Below are positions 36,545 through 48,400 of a DNA stretch of 64,000 nucleotides, one piece after another. Positions within the stretch are counted from its first letter, which is position 1. Each line of letters begins with the position of its first letter. Both the position numbers and the translations under genes were made by a program. Below the pieces are notes generated by a model. The model was not told where the DNA came from. It ran no database searches and saw only the letters and a program-made list of their open reading frames with translations. This DNA is from Tupaia tana (Eukaryota; Chordata; Mammalia; Scandentia; Tupaiidae). Where the stretch lies: positions 85,386,139 to 85,450,138 of the forward strand of contig JAKSZU010000009.1 in the NCBI GenBank assembly GCA_026018925.1, written 5' to 3'.

Positions 36545-37196
36545 GGAGGAATTGTGTCATGGAGAGATTAGGGAAGCCACATTCTAAAACCCTCTCTTAG
36601 ACTCCCAAAATATTCAGACAAGAAGTCATTTTAAAGCTGAGGTGTGCCCTGGCAAGTTCAGGAAAGCCATTCTCTACACCCATCTCCTAGACTCCCAAAA
36701 TATTCAGACAAGATTCAGAAGCCATTTTAAAGCTGAGATGTGTTCTGGCTTTGAGTTCAGGAAACCCATGCTCTAAAACAATCTCCTGGACTCCCTAAAG
36801 ATTCAGATGAGGTAGAATGAGCCGTTTGGCCTTTTTTTTCACTTGTTCATTTCAGAAGCCATTTTAAAGCTCAGGTATGTCCTGGCATGTTCAGGGAAGT
36901 CATGCTCTATACCCATCTCCTAGACTCCCAAAGTATTCATACAAGGTAGTACGACCTCTGTCTTCTCGCTCTCTCTGGCTGGCTGTCTCTCAGTCTGCCT
37001 CACGCTCTCTCTCTATTTTTTTTTTTAATTTTTAAGCACCTGTCCTTAGCTTGTGCATTTTCTTTCACATTTTAATTTTAGATGCCATTTAAAAGCTGAG
37101 GTGTGTCCTGGCAAGTTCAGGTAAGCCATTCTCTAAACCCATCTCCTAGACTCCCAAAATATTCAGACAAGAAGTCATTTTTAAGCTGAGGCGTGT
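36545..37196 (+). repeat. About 90-bp repeat block heading the large array
   Basis: Five copies of a unit containing CATCTCCTAGACTCCCAAAA, then ATTCAGACAAG, then a CATTTTAAAGCTGAGGTGTG block. The ACTCCC landmark is at 36,601, 36,691, 36,790, 36,924 and 37,150. The last gap holds unrelated pyrimidine-rich sequence (36,960-37,080). The block ends inside a partial unit of the 207-bp array. No reading frame of note. Confidence 0.8.
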
Positions 37197-37926
37197 TCCA
37201 TCTCTAGTACCCTGGCCAGCAAGGGATGTTGAGGCAGGAGCACCACTGCCCCCATCTCAGCTCCAGACACTCAGCACCAGGATTCTCTCTTCTCAAAAAG
37301 TTAGGCAGTGAATTTTTTTGCTCTTCTTCTGTCTTTTGGTAATTTCTTACCCCTCCTTACCTCACAGACTGTCCTCTGCTCTCTAGAAGAGCCTGATTTT
37401 GACCTCCAGGCCCTTTGCCAGCAAGCGACATTTGGCAGGGACACCACTGCTCTCAGCCCAAGTTCCAGTTCTCTGAGCTCCAGGATATTCCCCTCTCAGA
37501 AAGGTATGCAGGCATTTTATTTTGCTCTTCTTCTTTCTTTTGTTAATTTTCTACTCCTCCTTGCCCCACAGACTGGCCTCCAGTCTCCAGCAGAGCTTCA
37601 TTTTGATCTCCATGCCCCTGGCCTGCTAGCGACATTGATGAAGGGGCACAACTGCACCCAGGCACAGCTCCAGTTCTCCCAGCACCAGGACCCACCCCTC
37701 TCAGAAAGGTACACAGGGTTTTTTTGCTCTTCTTTTGTTTGTTGATTTCCTATTCCTCCTTGCCCCACAGACTGGACTCCAGATTTCAGAACATATCTAG
37801 TTCCATTTCCAGGCCCCTGGCTAGTAAGTGACTTTGAGGCAGGTGCACCACTGCCCCCAGCCTCAGTTCCAGCTCTCTCAGCCTCAGGACCCCCCTCCGC
37901 CTCTGAAAAATAGGTAGGCTTTTTTT

Positions 37927-37957
<31 letters not shown>

Positions 37958-40900
37958 GTCTTTTTGCTCTTCTTTCTTTTACTAATTCCCTGTTCCTCTT
38001 TTTCCCACAGACTGGCCTTCACACTCCAGAAAGCCAAGTTCCATCTCCAGGTCTGTGGCAAGCAAGGGACATTTAGGCAGACGCCCCAGTGCCCCCAGCC
38101 CAAGCTACAACTTTCCCAGCCCCAGGATCCTCCACTCTCAGAAAGGTAGTCAGGATTTATTTTTGCTCTTCTTTATTTTATTAATTTCCTACACTTCTTT
38201 GCCCCACATATTGGACTCTGCTCCCCAGAAGAGCCCCAAATCAATCTCCAGGCCCCTGATTAGCATGGGACATTGAGGCAGGGGAACCACTGCCCCCAGC
38301 CCCATCTCCAGCTCTCCCAACACCAGTACCCCACCCCTAAGAAATGGAGGCAGGCTTTTTTTGCTCTTCTTTTTAATTTTTTTTATCAATTTCCTACTCT
38401 TCCTTGCCCCATAGACTGGCCTCTGCTCTCCAGCCGAGCCCCAGTTCCATCTCTAGGCCCCTAGTCAGCATAGGACACTGAGGCAGGGGCACAACTGATC
38501 CCATCCTCCCATCCCCAAATCCACCTCTCCCAGCCTCAAGACCCTCACCTCTCAGAAAGGTAGGTTGTTTTTCTTTCTTTTTTTTTTTTTTTTGTTCTTC
38601 TTCTTTTCTTAATTTCCTACTATACCTTCTCTCACAGACTGGCCTCCATTCTCCAGCAGAGCCCCAGTTCCATCTCTAGAACACTGGCCAGTTTGGAACA
38701 TTGAGACAGGGATACCACTGCTCCCAGCCCCAGCTCCAGTTTTCCCAGGTCCAGGAACTTCCCCTCAGAAAAGTAGGCAGTGTTTTGCTTTTGCTCTTCT
38801 TTTGTTAATTTCCTACTCCTTCTATCTCCACAGATTAACCTTCATTTTGCAACAGAGACACATTTTGATGTCCAGGCTTCTGGACAGCAAGGAACGTTGA
38901 GGCAGGGCCAACACTGCCCCCAGCCTCAGCTCCAGCTCTTCCAGCCCGGAACCCCCTTCTCTTAGAAATGTAGGCAGGCATTTTTTTTTTTTTTGCTCTT
39001 CTTCTTTCTTTTATTAATTTCCTACTTCTCCTTGCCCCACAGACTGGCCTTCGCTATCCAGCAGAGCCCCAATTCCATCGCCAGGGCCCTGTCCAGCAAG
39101 GGACATTGAGGCAGAGGTACCACTGCCCCCAGCCCATGCTCTAGATCTTCCAGCCTAAGGATGCTCCCTGCTCAGAAAGGTAGGCAGAGTTTTTTTTTTT
39201 TTCTTTTCTTATTTCTTTTGTTGAATTCTTAATCTTCCTTGCCATACTTGCCACACAGATTGGTCTCCATTCTCCAGCAGAGCCCCAATTCCATCTCTTG
39301 GCTCCTGGCCAGCAAGGGACATTGAAGAAGGAGCACCACTGCTCTCAGCTTCAGCTCCAGCTTTCCCAGCTCCAAGACCCTCCACTCTCAGAAAGTTAGG
39401 CAAGATATTTTTTTGCTCTTCTTTCTTGTGTTAAATTTCTTCTCCTCCTATCCCCACAGACTGGCCTCCTTTCTCCACCAGAACTGCATTTCGATCTCCA
39501 GGCTCCTTGCCAGCAACGAACTTTGAGGTAGGTGCACTACTGCCCCTAGCCCCAGCTCCAGCTCTCACAAAACCAGGACCTTCCCCAGTCAGAAAGGTAG
39601 GCAAACTTTTTTTTTGCTCTTCTTTCTTTTGTTAATTTCTTGCTCCTCCAAACCCTACAGACTGGCCTCTGCTCTCTAGCAGAGTTCCATTTCAATCTCC
39701 AGGGCTCTGGCCAGCAAGGGACATTGTGGCAAAGGCACCACTGCCCCCAGCACCAGCTCCAGCTCTCCCAGCCCAAAACCCCCTTCTCTCAGAAAGGAAG
39801 ACTGGCTTTTTTATTCTTTTTGTTCTTCTTTCTTTTATTAATTTCTTACTCCTACTTGCCCTACAGACTGGCCTTTGCTCTAAAGCAGAGCCTCAGTTCT
39901 ATCTCTAGGCCTCAGACCAGCAAGGGGTATTAAAGCAGAGGCATCACTGACCCCAGCCTGAGCTCCTGTTCTCCCAGCCCCAATACCCTCCCCTCTCAGA
40001 AAGATAGGCAGAAGGTTTTTTTTTGCTCTTCTTCTTTCTTTTGTTGATTTGCTAATCTTCCTTTAACCACAGACTGGCCTCCTCTCTCAAGCAGAGCCCC
40101 AATTCCATATCCAGGCACCTTGCCAGAAAGGACTGTTGAGACAGGGGCATCACTGTCCCCAGCCCAGCTGCAGCTCTCCCAGTACCAGGACCCTCCCTTC
40201 TCTGAAAATAGGCAGGAATTTTTTTTTTTTTTTGCTCTTCTTCTTTCTTTTGTTAATTTGTTCATCTTTCGTTATCCACAGACTGGCCTCAGCTCTCCAG
40301 CAGAGCCTCAGTTCTATCTCCAGGCGCCTGGCCAGGAAGGGACTTTGAGATAGAGACACCACTACACCCAGGTCCAGCTCCAGCTTTCCCAGCCTTAGGA
40401 CCCTCCCCTCTCAGAAACGTAGATTTTTTATTTTTCCTCTTCTTTCTTTGGTTAATTTCCTACTCTTCCTTGCCCCACAGACTGGACTCCGCTGTCAAGT
40501 AGAGCCCCAGTTCCATCTCCAGTCCCCTGGCCAACAAGAGATGTTGAGGCAGGAGCATCACTTCCCTCATCCCAGCTCCAGCTCTCCCAGGACCAGGACC
40601 CTCCCTTTTCAGAAAGTTAGGCAGGGATTTTGTTTTGTTTTGTTTTGTTCTTCTTCTGTCTGTTGTTAATTTCTGACCCCTCCTTGCCCTACAGACTGGC
40701 ATATGCTCTCCAGAAGAGCCCCATTTTGATCTCCAGGCCTCTAACCAGCAAGCGACATTTGGCAGAAACACCACTGCCCCCAACCTGAGCTACAGATCTC
40801 TGAGCCCCAGGACCTTCCCCTCTCAGAAAGGTATGCAGGCTTTTATGTTTTGCTCTTCTTCTTTCTTTTGTTAATTACCTACTCCTCCTTGCCCCACAAA

Positions 40901-41990
40901 CTGGCCTCCAGTCTCCAGCAGAGCTCCATTTTGATCTCCAGGACTCTGGCTAGCAAGGGACTTTGAGACAGGAGCACCATACACCCAGGCCAAGCTTCAG
41001 CTCTCCCAGCCCCAGGCCCCTCCTGTCTCAGAAAGGTAGGCAGGGTAATTTTTGGTCTTCTTCTTTCTTTTGTTGATTTCTTATTCCTCCTTGCCCCACA
41101 GACTGAGGTCCAGTTTTCATCACAGCCCTAGTTCCATCTCTAGACCCCTGGCAAGTAAGTGACTTTGATGTAGGCACACCACTGCCCCCAGCCCCATTTC
41201 CAGCTCTCCCAGCCCCAGGAACTTATTCCCTCCCTCAGAAAGGTAGGCAGGCATTTTTTTTTTTTTTGCTCTTTTTTTCTTTATTCACTGCCTACTCCTC
41301 TTTGCCCCACAGACTGGCCTCCACTCTCCAGCAAAGCCCCAGTTCCATCTCCAGGCCCCTTGCCAGCAAGGGAGGTTGAGGTAGGGACACCACTGCCCCC
41401 GGACCCAGATCCAGCTCTCCTAGCCCTAATCACCCTTCTCTCAGAAAGGTAGGCAGGCTTTTGTTTTGCTCTTCTTCTTTCTTTTATTAATTTCCTGCTT
41501 CTCCTTGCCCGACAGACTGACCTCTGCTCTCCAGCAGAGCCTCAGTTCTATATCCAGGCCCCTGACCAGCAAGGGACATTAAGACAGAGGCACCACTTCC
41601 AGCCTGAGCTACAGCTCTCCCAGTCCCAGGACCCACCCCTTTCAGAAAGACAGGCAGGTTTTTTTTTTTTTTTTTTTTTTTATCTTATTCTTTCTTTGGT
41701 TAATTTCTTACTCTTCCTTGCCCTATAGACTGGCTTCCACTCTTTAGCAGAGCCCCAGTTCCATCTCAAGGCTCCTGGCCAGCAAGGGACATTGAAGCAG
41801 GAGCATCACTGCCCCCAGCCCCAGCTCCAGCTCCCTGAGCTCCAGGACCTTTTCCTCTCAGAAATGCAGGCAGGGAGTTTTTTGCTCTTCTTCTTTCTTT
41901 TGTTGATTTTCTACTCCTTGCCCCACAAATTTGCCTCAGTTTTCTAGTAGAGCCCCATGTTTATCTCCAAGCCCCTGGTGGTTTTGTGTT
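37197..41990 (+). repeat. Tandem array of about 23 units of about 207 bp
   Basis: Each unit reads: T-run, TGCTCTTCTTCTTTCTTTTG, TTAATTTCCTACTCCTCCTT, GCCCCACAGACTGGCCTC, then a GC-rich part (CCATCTCCAGGCCCCTGGCC, GCACCACTGCCCCCAGCC), then CTCTCAGAAAGGTAGGCAG. The position after CAG falls at 37,368, 37,572, 37,771, 38,011, 38,210, 38,415, 38,638, 38,834, 39,043, 39,259, 39,460, 39,661, 39,867, 40,073, 40,282, 40,491, 40,695, 40,900, 41,102, 41,313, 41,516, 41,729 and 41,929. The mean is 207 bp, and outliers come from T-run length. Units are diverged from each other. Short frames recur in shifted phases but are not continuous. The array ends about 350 bases before the ORF1 ATG of the L1 at 42,350, in the place and size of mouse-type L1 monomers. 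No SINE or L1 interrupts it. Confidence 0.93.
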
Positions 41991-42349
41991 TGCTAGCACT
42001 ATGCATGAATTTTTCTACGTTCTCTTTTGTACATTTCCTCCCCTCTTATTATTGCCTCCTCCTCATCCTCCACCCTCCCAAGCGTACTTGACTGGTCTAA
42101 AATCACAGTTCTGAAATACTCTAGTATTGTAAGGCTCACTGGGATCCTCCCTTTTACTGAACCACCTGCGAAAAAGAAGATATTGCTCTTCAGGCACCTG
42201 AATAGTGTATTCCTCTTGAGAACACATTGATAAACACAACAGAAGAGAGACTTCAACACAAATCAGTCCACAGCAAAAGGGAAACACACTTGCTCCTAGT
42301 GGAATAAATGTTCTCTTTAGTTGCATTTACAAGTGAATATATTCTCTGA

Positions 42350-43287
42350 ATGGCTAGAAGTACAAGAGGAGCCTCAGATCTGAATAAACCAGGAAATATG
42401 TCTCGATCAAATGAACACAGTGACTCCCCTCCATTTCTTGAAAAAATAGAAGTTACCAAAATGTCTGAGAAAGAATTTAGAGAATTGAGGGTGACAAAAT
42501 TCTGAGTTGGAACACAAAAAAGACAACAAACTACAGGAGATAAGGAAGTCCTTCCACGATATGAAAGAAGAAATGGACACTATGAGAAAGAATCAGATGG
42601 AACTATTAGAGATAAAGTCCATAATATAGGAAATCAAAAGCACTCTCAAGAGTCTTAAGACTGAATCTCCGATGCAGAAGATAAAACCTCTGACCTAGAA
42701 AAAAACACCAAAAAGATAGAGAAAATAACAGGAAAACACGAGGCTAATACATGAGAAATACTAAATTTCATTAAACATCAAATCATCCTAATAATTGGTA
42801 TCCCAGAAGGTGAAGAAACTAATAAGGGCATGGAAAATCTATTCCATGAAATCCTGGAAGAAAATTTCCCAAGTCTAGAGGGGCACTCAAAAATACAGAC
42901 CCAAGAAATACAAAGGATTCCAAATAGAATCAACCTAAGAAGATCTTCCCCAAGGCATATCTTAGCCAGACTGGACAAGGCCACAGATAAAGACAAGATA
43001 CTAAAATTGGCAAGAGAGAAATAACAAGTGACTTACAAAGGTCATCCCATCAGGCTAACACCAAACCTTTCAACAAAAATAATGCAAGCAAGAAAAGAAT
43101 GGGAAGATGTATTGAAAATGTTAAAAGAGAAATAATTTCAACCAAGACTATTATATTTTGCAAGATTATACTTGATATGGGAAAGAAATATTAAAATCTT
43201 TTCAGACAAACAAAACCTGAAAGAATTTGCCAACAGCAGACCAACTCTTCAAGAAATACTGAAGAGTGTATTGTTCCAGGAAAATTA
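42350..43287 (+). pseudogene. L1 ORF1, broken
   Basis: ORF1 encodes the trimeric RNA-binding chaperone of L1. Here the start (MARSTRG), the KMSEKEFREL motif, the IIGIPEGEETNKG block (about 42,793) and NRINLRRSSPRHILARL (about 42,930) are all readable, but in different frames with stops after the coiled coil. The length is normal for L1 ORF1. The N-terminus resembles the copy at 838-1 and differs from the MTRN-type starts at 12,253, 15,730 and 53,169. Confidence 0.82.
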
Positions 43288-43435
43288 AATAATAAACAGC
43301 TAGAAATACGAAAATCAAAGCAACCAAGACAATGGCCAACTTAAACTTTGGGACAAGTCCAGAAATATCGATAGTAACATTTAATGTTAATGGTTTAAAT
43401 TCTCCACTCAAGAGACACAGACTGGCTGAATGGAA

Positions 43436-43510
43436 AACAAACAAACAAACAAACAAAACAAACAAACAAAAAACAAACAAACAAACAAAAAAACCCAAAA
43501 AACAAAAAAA
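43436..43510 (+). repeat. (AAAC)n microsatellite within L1 ORF2
   Basis: An AAAC-rich simple tract follows the ORF2 segment RLAEWKTNKQT. It probably grew from an A-rich spot in the endonuclease region, where sister copies have only ATGGATTAAAAATTAGAAAC. Confidence 0.85.
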
Positions 43511-43759
43511 ACCAAAAAAAAACAGAAACCATCAATCTGTTGCCTATAGGAAAACCACCTCATGGATAAAGACATACATAAACTAGTGAAAAGTGAAGGA
43601 TTGGAAAAAGGTTTTCCATGTTTATGGGAACCAAAAAAGAGTAGGAGTCGTGATACACTGATTTCTGACAAAATATGCTTTAAACAAATTCTATTCAAAG
43701 AGACAAAAAGGGCACTATATTGTAGCAAAAGTGTAATCAATCAAAAAGATATAGCGCTT

Positions 43760-43932
43760 GGGGACCAGCAGTTAGCGTAATGGCTATGTCGCTGGACTCC
43801 CATGTAGTCGACCGCGGTTCGAGTCCTGGACCCAGTGGCTTAAACTCACTCCGGGTGATTTCTCACTTTCTGTCTCTCTGTCTCTCTCTGTCTGTCTGGC
43901 AAGCACACGCACCCTATAGCAAAAACCTCTCC

Positions 43933-43959
<27 letters not shown>
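43760..43959 (+). mobile_element. tRNA-related SINE with internal deletion
   Basis: The head and B-box (GGTTCGAGTCC) are intact. After CACTCCGGGTGATTTCTCAC the copy skips about 95 bases of body. The join is at GGGTG, which occurs on both sides of the missing part. The A-tail is very long (about 28). Target duplication AAAAGATATAGCGCTT is at 43,744-43,759 and, with one change, at about 43,958-43,973. Confidence 0.92.
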
Positions 43960-43963
<4 letters not shown>

Positions 43964-45150
43964 TATTGCGCTTATAAATATCTATGCACCTAACACAGGA
44001 GCAACAAAATACATAAAAGGAAGATTGTTATATCTAAAAGGAGAGATAGACTACAGCACACAAGTTGTTGAAGACCTCAACACCCCACTATCTCATCTAG
44101 ACAGATCATCTACACAAAAAATACGTGAAGAAATGAAGGATCTAAATGATGACATAAATCAAATGGACTTAACATACATCTATATAACATTCCACCCAAA
44201 ACCATGAGATAGACTTTTTTTCACACCTCCTACATGAAAATTTTTTAAAATGACCACATGATATGACACAAGGCAAGCCTTTACAGATTCAAAGGCATAG
44301 AAACTATATCCAGCATCTTCTCCAACCATGATGGAATTAGACTTGATTTTAATTTTGAGAGAAATCCTCAAAAATATTAAATACATGAAACCTAAAAATC
44401 TTAGTCCAGAATGACTTCACAACTACTTAAGAAATAAAAACTAAAAGTAAAAGATTCATGGAAGCCAATGACAATAAGGACATGAGTTTTCATAATCTTT
44501 GGGACACTGCAAAAGCCGTCATAAGAGGGAAGTTCATAGCATTTAATGCACATAAGAAGAAGAAGAAAAGAAAGCAAATGGATCACCTAAAATCATGCCT
44601 TGGAGTATTGGAAAAGCAGCAGCAAAAAAATCATAAAACTCAGAAGAAAGAAAATAATAAAGATACTAACAGAAATAAATAAAATAAAAAATAAATGAAG
44701 CATACAGAAAATAAAGAGAAGTAAAAGCTGGCTCTTTGAAAAGATAAAGAAAATCGATACACCACTAGTGAGACTTATTAATAAGAGAGAAAGGAACATT
44801 GTAAATCAAATTTCCAATGAAGCAGGCAATATAACAATAGACATAATAGAAATACGAAACATCTTTGAGAATACTATGAACAAAAACAAAAAAATCTGGT
44901 TGAGATGGACAAATTCCTGGACACATATAATCTACCAAGATTGAGCCAGGTAGAGGTAGAAAGTCTGAATAGGCCCATAACAAGCCAGGGGTTTGAATTA
45001 GTAATAACTAACCTCTTAACAAAGAAAACCTCTGGTCCTGATGGCTTCACCTCTGAATTCTACAAAACTTTTAAAAAAGAGTTATCCTCAATACTGCTCA
45101 AGTTATTTCTAAAGATACAAAAGGGTGAATCTATCCCTAATTCATTCTTT

Positions 45151-45419
45151 TTTTTTTTTTTTTTTTGGAGAGGTTTTTCACTATAGGGCGCATGCGCTCG
45201 CCAGACAGACAGAGAGAGACATAGAGACAGAAAGCGAGAAATCACCCCCCAGGGGGGATGGTCATGCCGCAATCCCTTCTACTCCATTCTCCTCTCGGGA
45301 TCTTGGGCACGCATGCACACGCGCCCAGCATGAGTTTTAAGCCACCGGGTCCAGGATGCGAACCGCGGTCGACTACGTGGGAGTCCAGCGACATAGCCAT
45401 TACGCTAACTGCTGGTTCC
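45151..45419 (-). mobile_element. tRNA-related SINE in L1 RT domain, young
   Basis: Reversed copy with perfect target duplication CCCTAATTCATTCTTT at 45,135-45,150 and 45,420-45,435. Confidence 0.94.
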
Positions 45420-48400
45420 CCCTAATTCATTCTTTAAAGCCTCCATCACTCTTATACTTAAAACAGGTAAGGACAGGACAAAGAAGATAAACTGAAGACC
45501 AATACCTTGATGAATATACACTGAATGATTCTCAACCATATAATAGCAAATTGTATCTTGCCACTTATAAAAAAGATTATACATCACAACCAGGTAGGCT
45601 TTATTCCAGGAATGCAAGGTTGTTTCAACATACACAAAACCATAAATGCAATATACCATATTAAGAAAAAGAAAGAGAAAAACCATATGATCATATCGAT
45701 TGATGCCTAAAAACATGAGATAAGATACAACATCCATTCATGATCAAGACTCTCAGAAATATTGGCATTGAGTGTCACCTCTCAACACAATAAAAGCTAC
45801 CTATGAAAAATCCATAGTGATCATCATTGTGAATGGAGAAGAGCTGAAAGCTTTTCCACTAAAAATGGGTACAAGACAAGGATGGACACTTTCTCCATTC
45901 CTCTTCAATATAGTACTGGAAGTCCTTGCCAATGCAATCAGAAATGAGGAAAAAATAAAAGGCTTCGAATAGGAAAAGAAGAGGTGAAACTCTCTCTATT
46001 TGTAGATGACAGGATTGTATACATAGAAGACCAATGGTTTCCATGAAAAAATTTCTGGAAGTAATGCCTGAGTACAGTAAAGTTGCAGGATACAAAAGCA
46101 ATATACAAAACTCTATAGCATTTCTATATACGAACAATAGGCAGACTGAGATAGAACTGAAAAGTTATTCCATTTACCATAGCCACAAAAAGTATGATAC
46201 TTAGGAATAAGTCTAACCAAAGAAGTTAAAAACCTCCACGAGGTAAACTATGAGAAGCGAAAAAAAAATTGAAAATGACACAAAATAGTGGAAGGACATC
46301 TCATGTTCCTGGATTGAAAGAATTAATATAATCAAAATGGGAATTCTACACTAATTAATCTACATATTTAATGCAATGCCAATCAAAGTACCAGACACAT
46401 TCTTCAGAGATCTAGAAAAGACAATCATAAAATCTGTCTGCAATAATAAAAGACCTCATATTGCCAAAGCAATTCTGCAGAAGAGTGGAGTGTGCAGAAT
46501 CTCACTCCCTGATGCAAAAATATACTACAAAGCTGTGGTAATCAAAACAGCATGGTACTGGCACAGAGACAGACATGTTGAATGGAATAGAAGAAAGTTC
46601 CCAGAAATAAATTTCCAAATGTACAGTTAACTGATTTTTAACAAAGAGTCCCAGTCATCCACTGGGAAAAGGAAAACCTCTTCAGCAAATAGTACTGGAA
46701 AAATTGGATTTCTGCCTGCAGAAAGATGAATCTGAACCCCTACTTCTTGCAATTGACAAAAATCAACTCAAAATGAATCAAAGATCTAAACCTAAGCCCT
46801 CGAACTATAAAACTGCTTTTGGAAAACAATTGGGAAACTCTGGAGACATTGCAGTAGGCAAAGACTTCTTAAATACTACTGCGACAGCAGAGTCAATAAT
46901 CTCAAAAATAGACAAGTGGGATTACATCAGACTAAGAAGTTTTTGCATGGCAAAACACAGTAATTAGTGTAAATAGACAGCTCTGAGAATGGGAAAATAT
47001 TTTTGTAAACTACCTGTAAGATAAGGGACTGACAACCAGAATACACAAGAAACTCATGCAGCTGTCCTAAAAAAGATGATCAATCCTATTAAAAGATGGG
47101 AGAATGAGTTGAAAAAAACAATCTATAAGGATGACATACAAATGGCCAAAGGGCATATGAAAAAATGCTCAACATTCCTCATTGTAAGGGAAATGCAGAT
47201 CAAAACTACAATGAAATACAACCTAACCCCAATCACAATGACTAAGATTAGAAAAAAAATACAAAATGATAAGTGCCAGCAGGGATGTGGTAAAAGGGGA
47301 ACTCTCCTACACTGCTGGTGGGAATGTAAACTTGTCCAGCCACTGTGGAGAACAATTTGGAGATTTCTCAAAAATCTACAAATAGGACTATCATATGATC
47401 CAGCAATCCCACTCCTTGGTATCTACCCAAAGAACAGAAGAATTCTTATTCTGAAAAGTGCTTTTATATCGATATTTATTGTGGCAGTATTCACAATCTC
47501 TAAGACATGGAACCAACCCAAATGCCCACAAACAAATTAATGGAATGAAAAACTGTGGCACATATACTCTATGGAATACTACTCAGCCATAAAATACAAG
47601 AAGACCCTGGCTTTTGACAGAAAGTGGATGAATATGGTAGATTTACTGCTGAGTGAATCAAGTTAGGCTACAAAAGAGAGACACTGTATGTCTCCACTTA
47701 ATATATACTGAATGTCTGCACTGTTTGACTGAAACTGAATGACTAAAGGATATAGAAACACAAAAAAATGGTTGTGAATACCAGATATAGGGTGAGAAGA
47801 AGGTGGACAATGGAGTGGAGTTAGAGACAGGACCTTAAGGAGAAAAATACCGAGGCATAGCATTTATGGGACAAAGATATGGGGTATTATCTGTTAAAGA
47901 TAACTTTATAGTATTATCAACTGGTCTGGGGTGGAATGTACACATGTTGGAATATTCACTTTGAAAGTTAAATAACGTGATTGAATGTATAAAAGAACTT
48001 ATCATTTTTAAAAATATAAAAATGAAAGAAAAAGAATTTAGAGTATTTATGGTAGCCACATTTTATGACATGCAAGAGAAAAGACATGTTGAGCTCCAAG
48101 AGATGAAGATGTCTTTTCACAATATGAAAGATGAAAGAAGTATTGGACAGCATAAAAAATAATCAGACAGAACCAGTAGATATAAAGGGTATAATACAGG
48201 AAGTTAAAACCTCTCTTTAAAGTATCAAATGCAGGTTAGATCATGCAGAGATCGAATTTCAAATGTAGAAGACAAAAACAATGACCTAAAAAAATTATCA
48301 AAAATATTGAGAAAACAGCCAGGAAATCTGAGAATAATATATGAGATATAGTAGATACATCAAACGCCACAATATCCAAATAATTGTTATTCCAGAAGGT

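Larger units (their letters stand above)
41991..48004 (+). mobile_element. Full-length-like L1 downstream of the 207-bp array
   Basis: 41,991-42,349 is non-repeated 5' UTR. ORF1 starts at 42,350 (MARSTRGASDLNKPG) and ends about 43,287 with several frameshifts. ORF2 starts at 43,332 (MANLNFGTSPEISIVTFNVN), and after the endonuclease start an (AAAC)n tract (43,436-43,500) breaks it. The RT block reads LFVDDRIVY near 46,000 instead of FADD. The C-terminal region and 3' UTR reach 48,004. The longest ORF2 piece is 154 residues (47,076-47,540), covering the cysteine-rich end. SINEs sit at 43,760 and 45,151. Flanks of array plus L1 share only TTTTAAAAA-type sequence (36,529 and 48,005), too simple to prove one insertion. 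Confidence 0.88.

Noticed and set aside
37308..37745. 145-codon frame across two units of the 207-bp array
   Set aside because: It crosses pyrimidine tracts and is not kept in other units. Related short frames appear in shifting phases, so I read it as repeat sequence and not a gene.
37197..41990. Regular repeats as a CRISPR array
   Set aside because: Units are about 207 bp, diverged and eukaryotic in character. There is no short-repeat/spacer alternation and no cas genes.
43782..43977. Small 65-codon frame beginning in a SINE
   Set aside because: It ends in the poly-A tail as polylysine, typical of SINE read-through.
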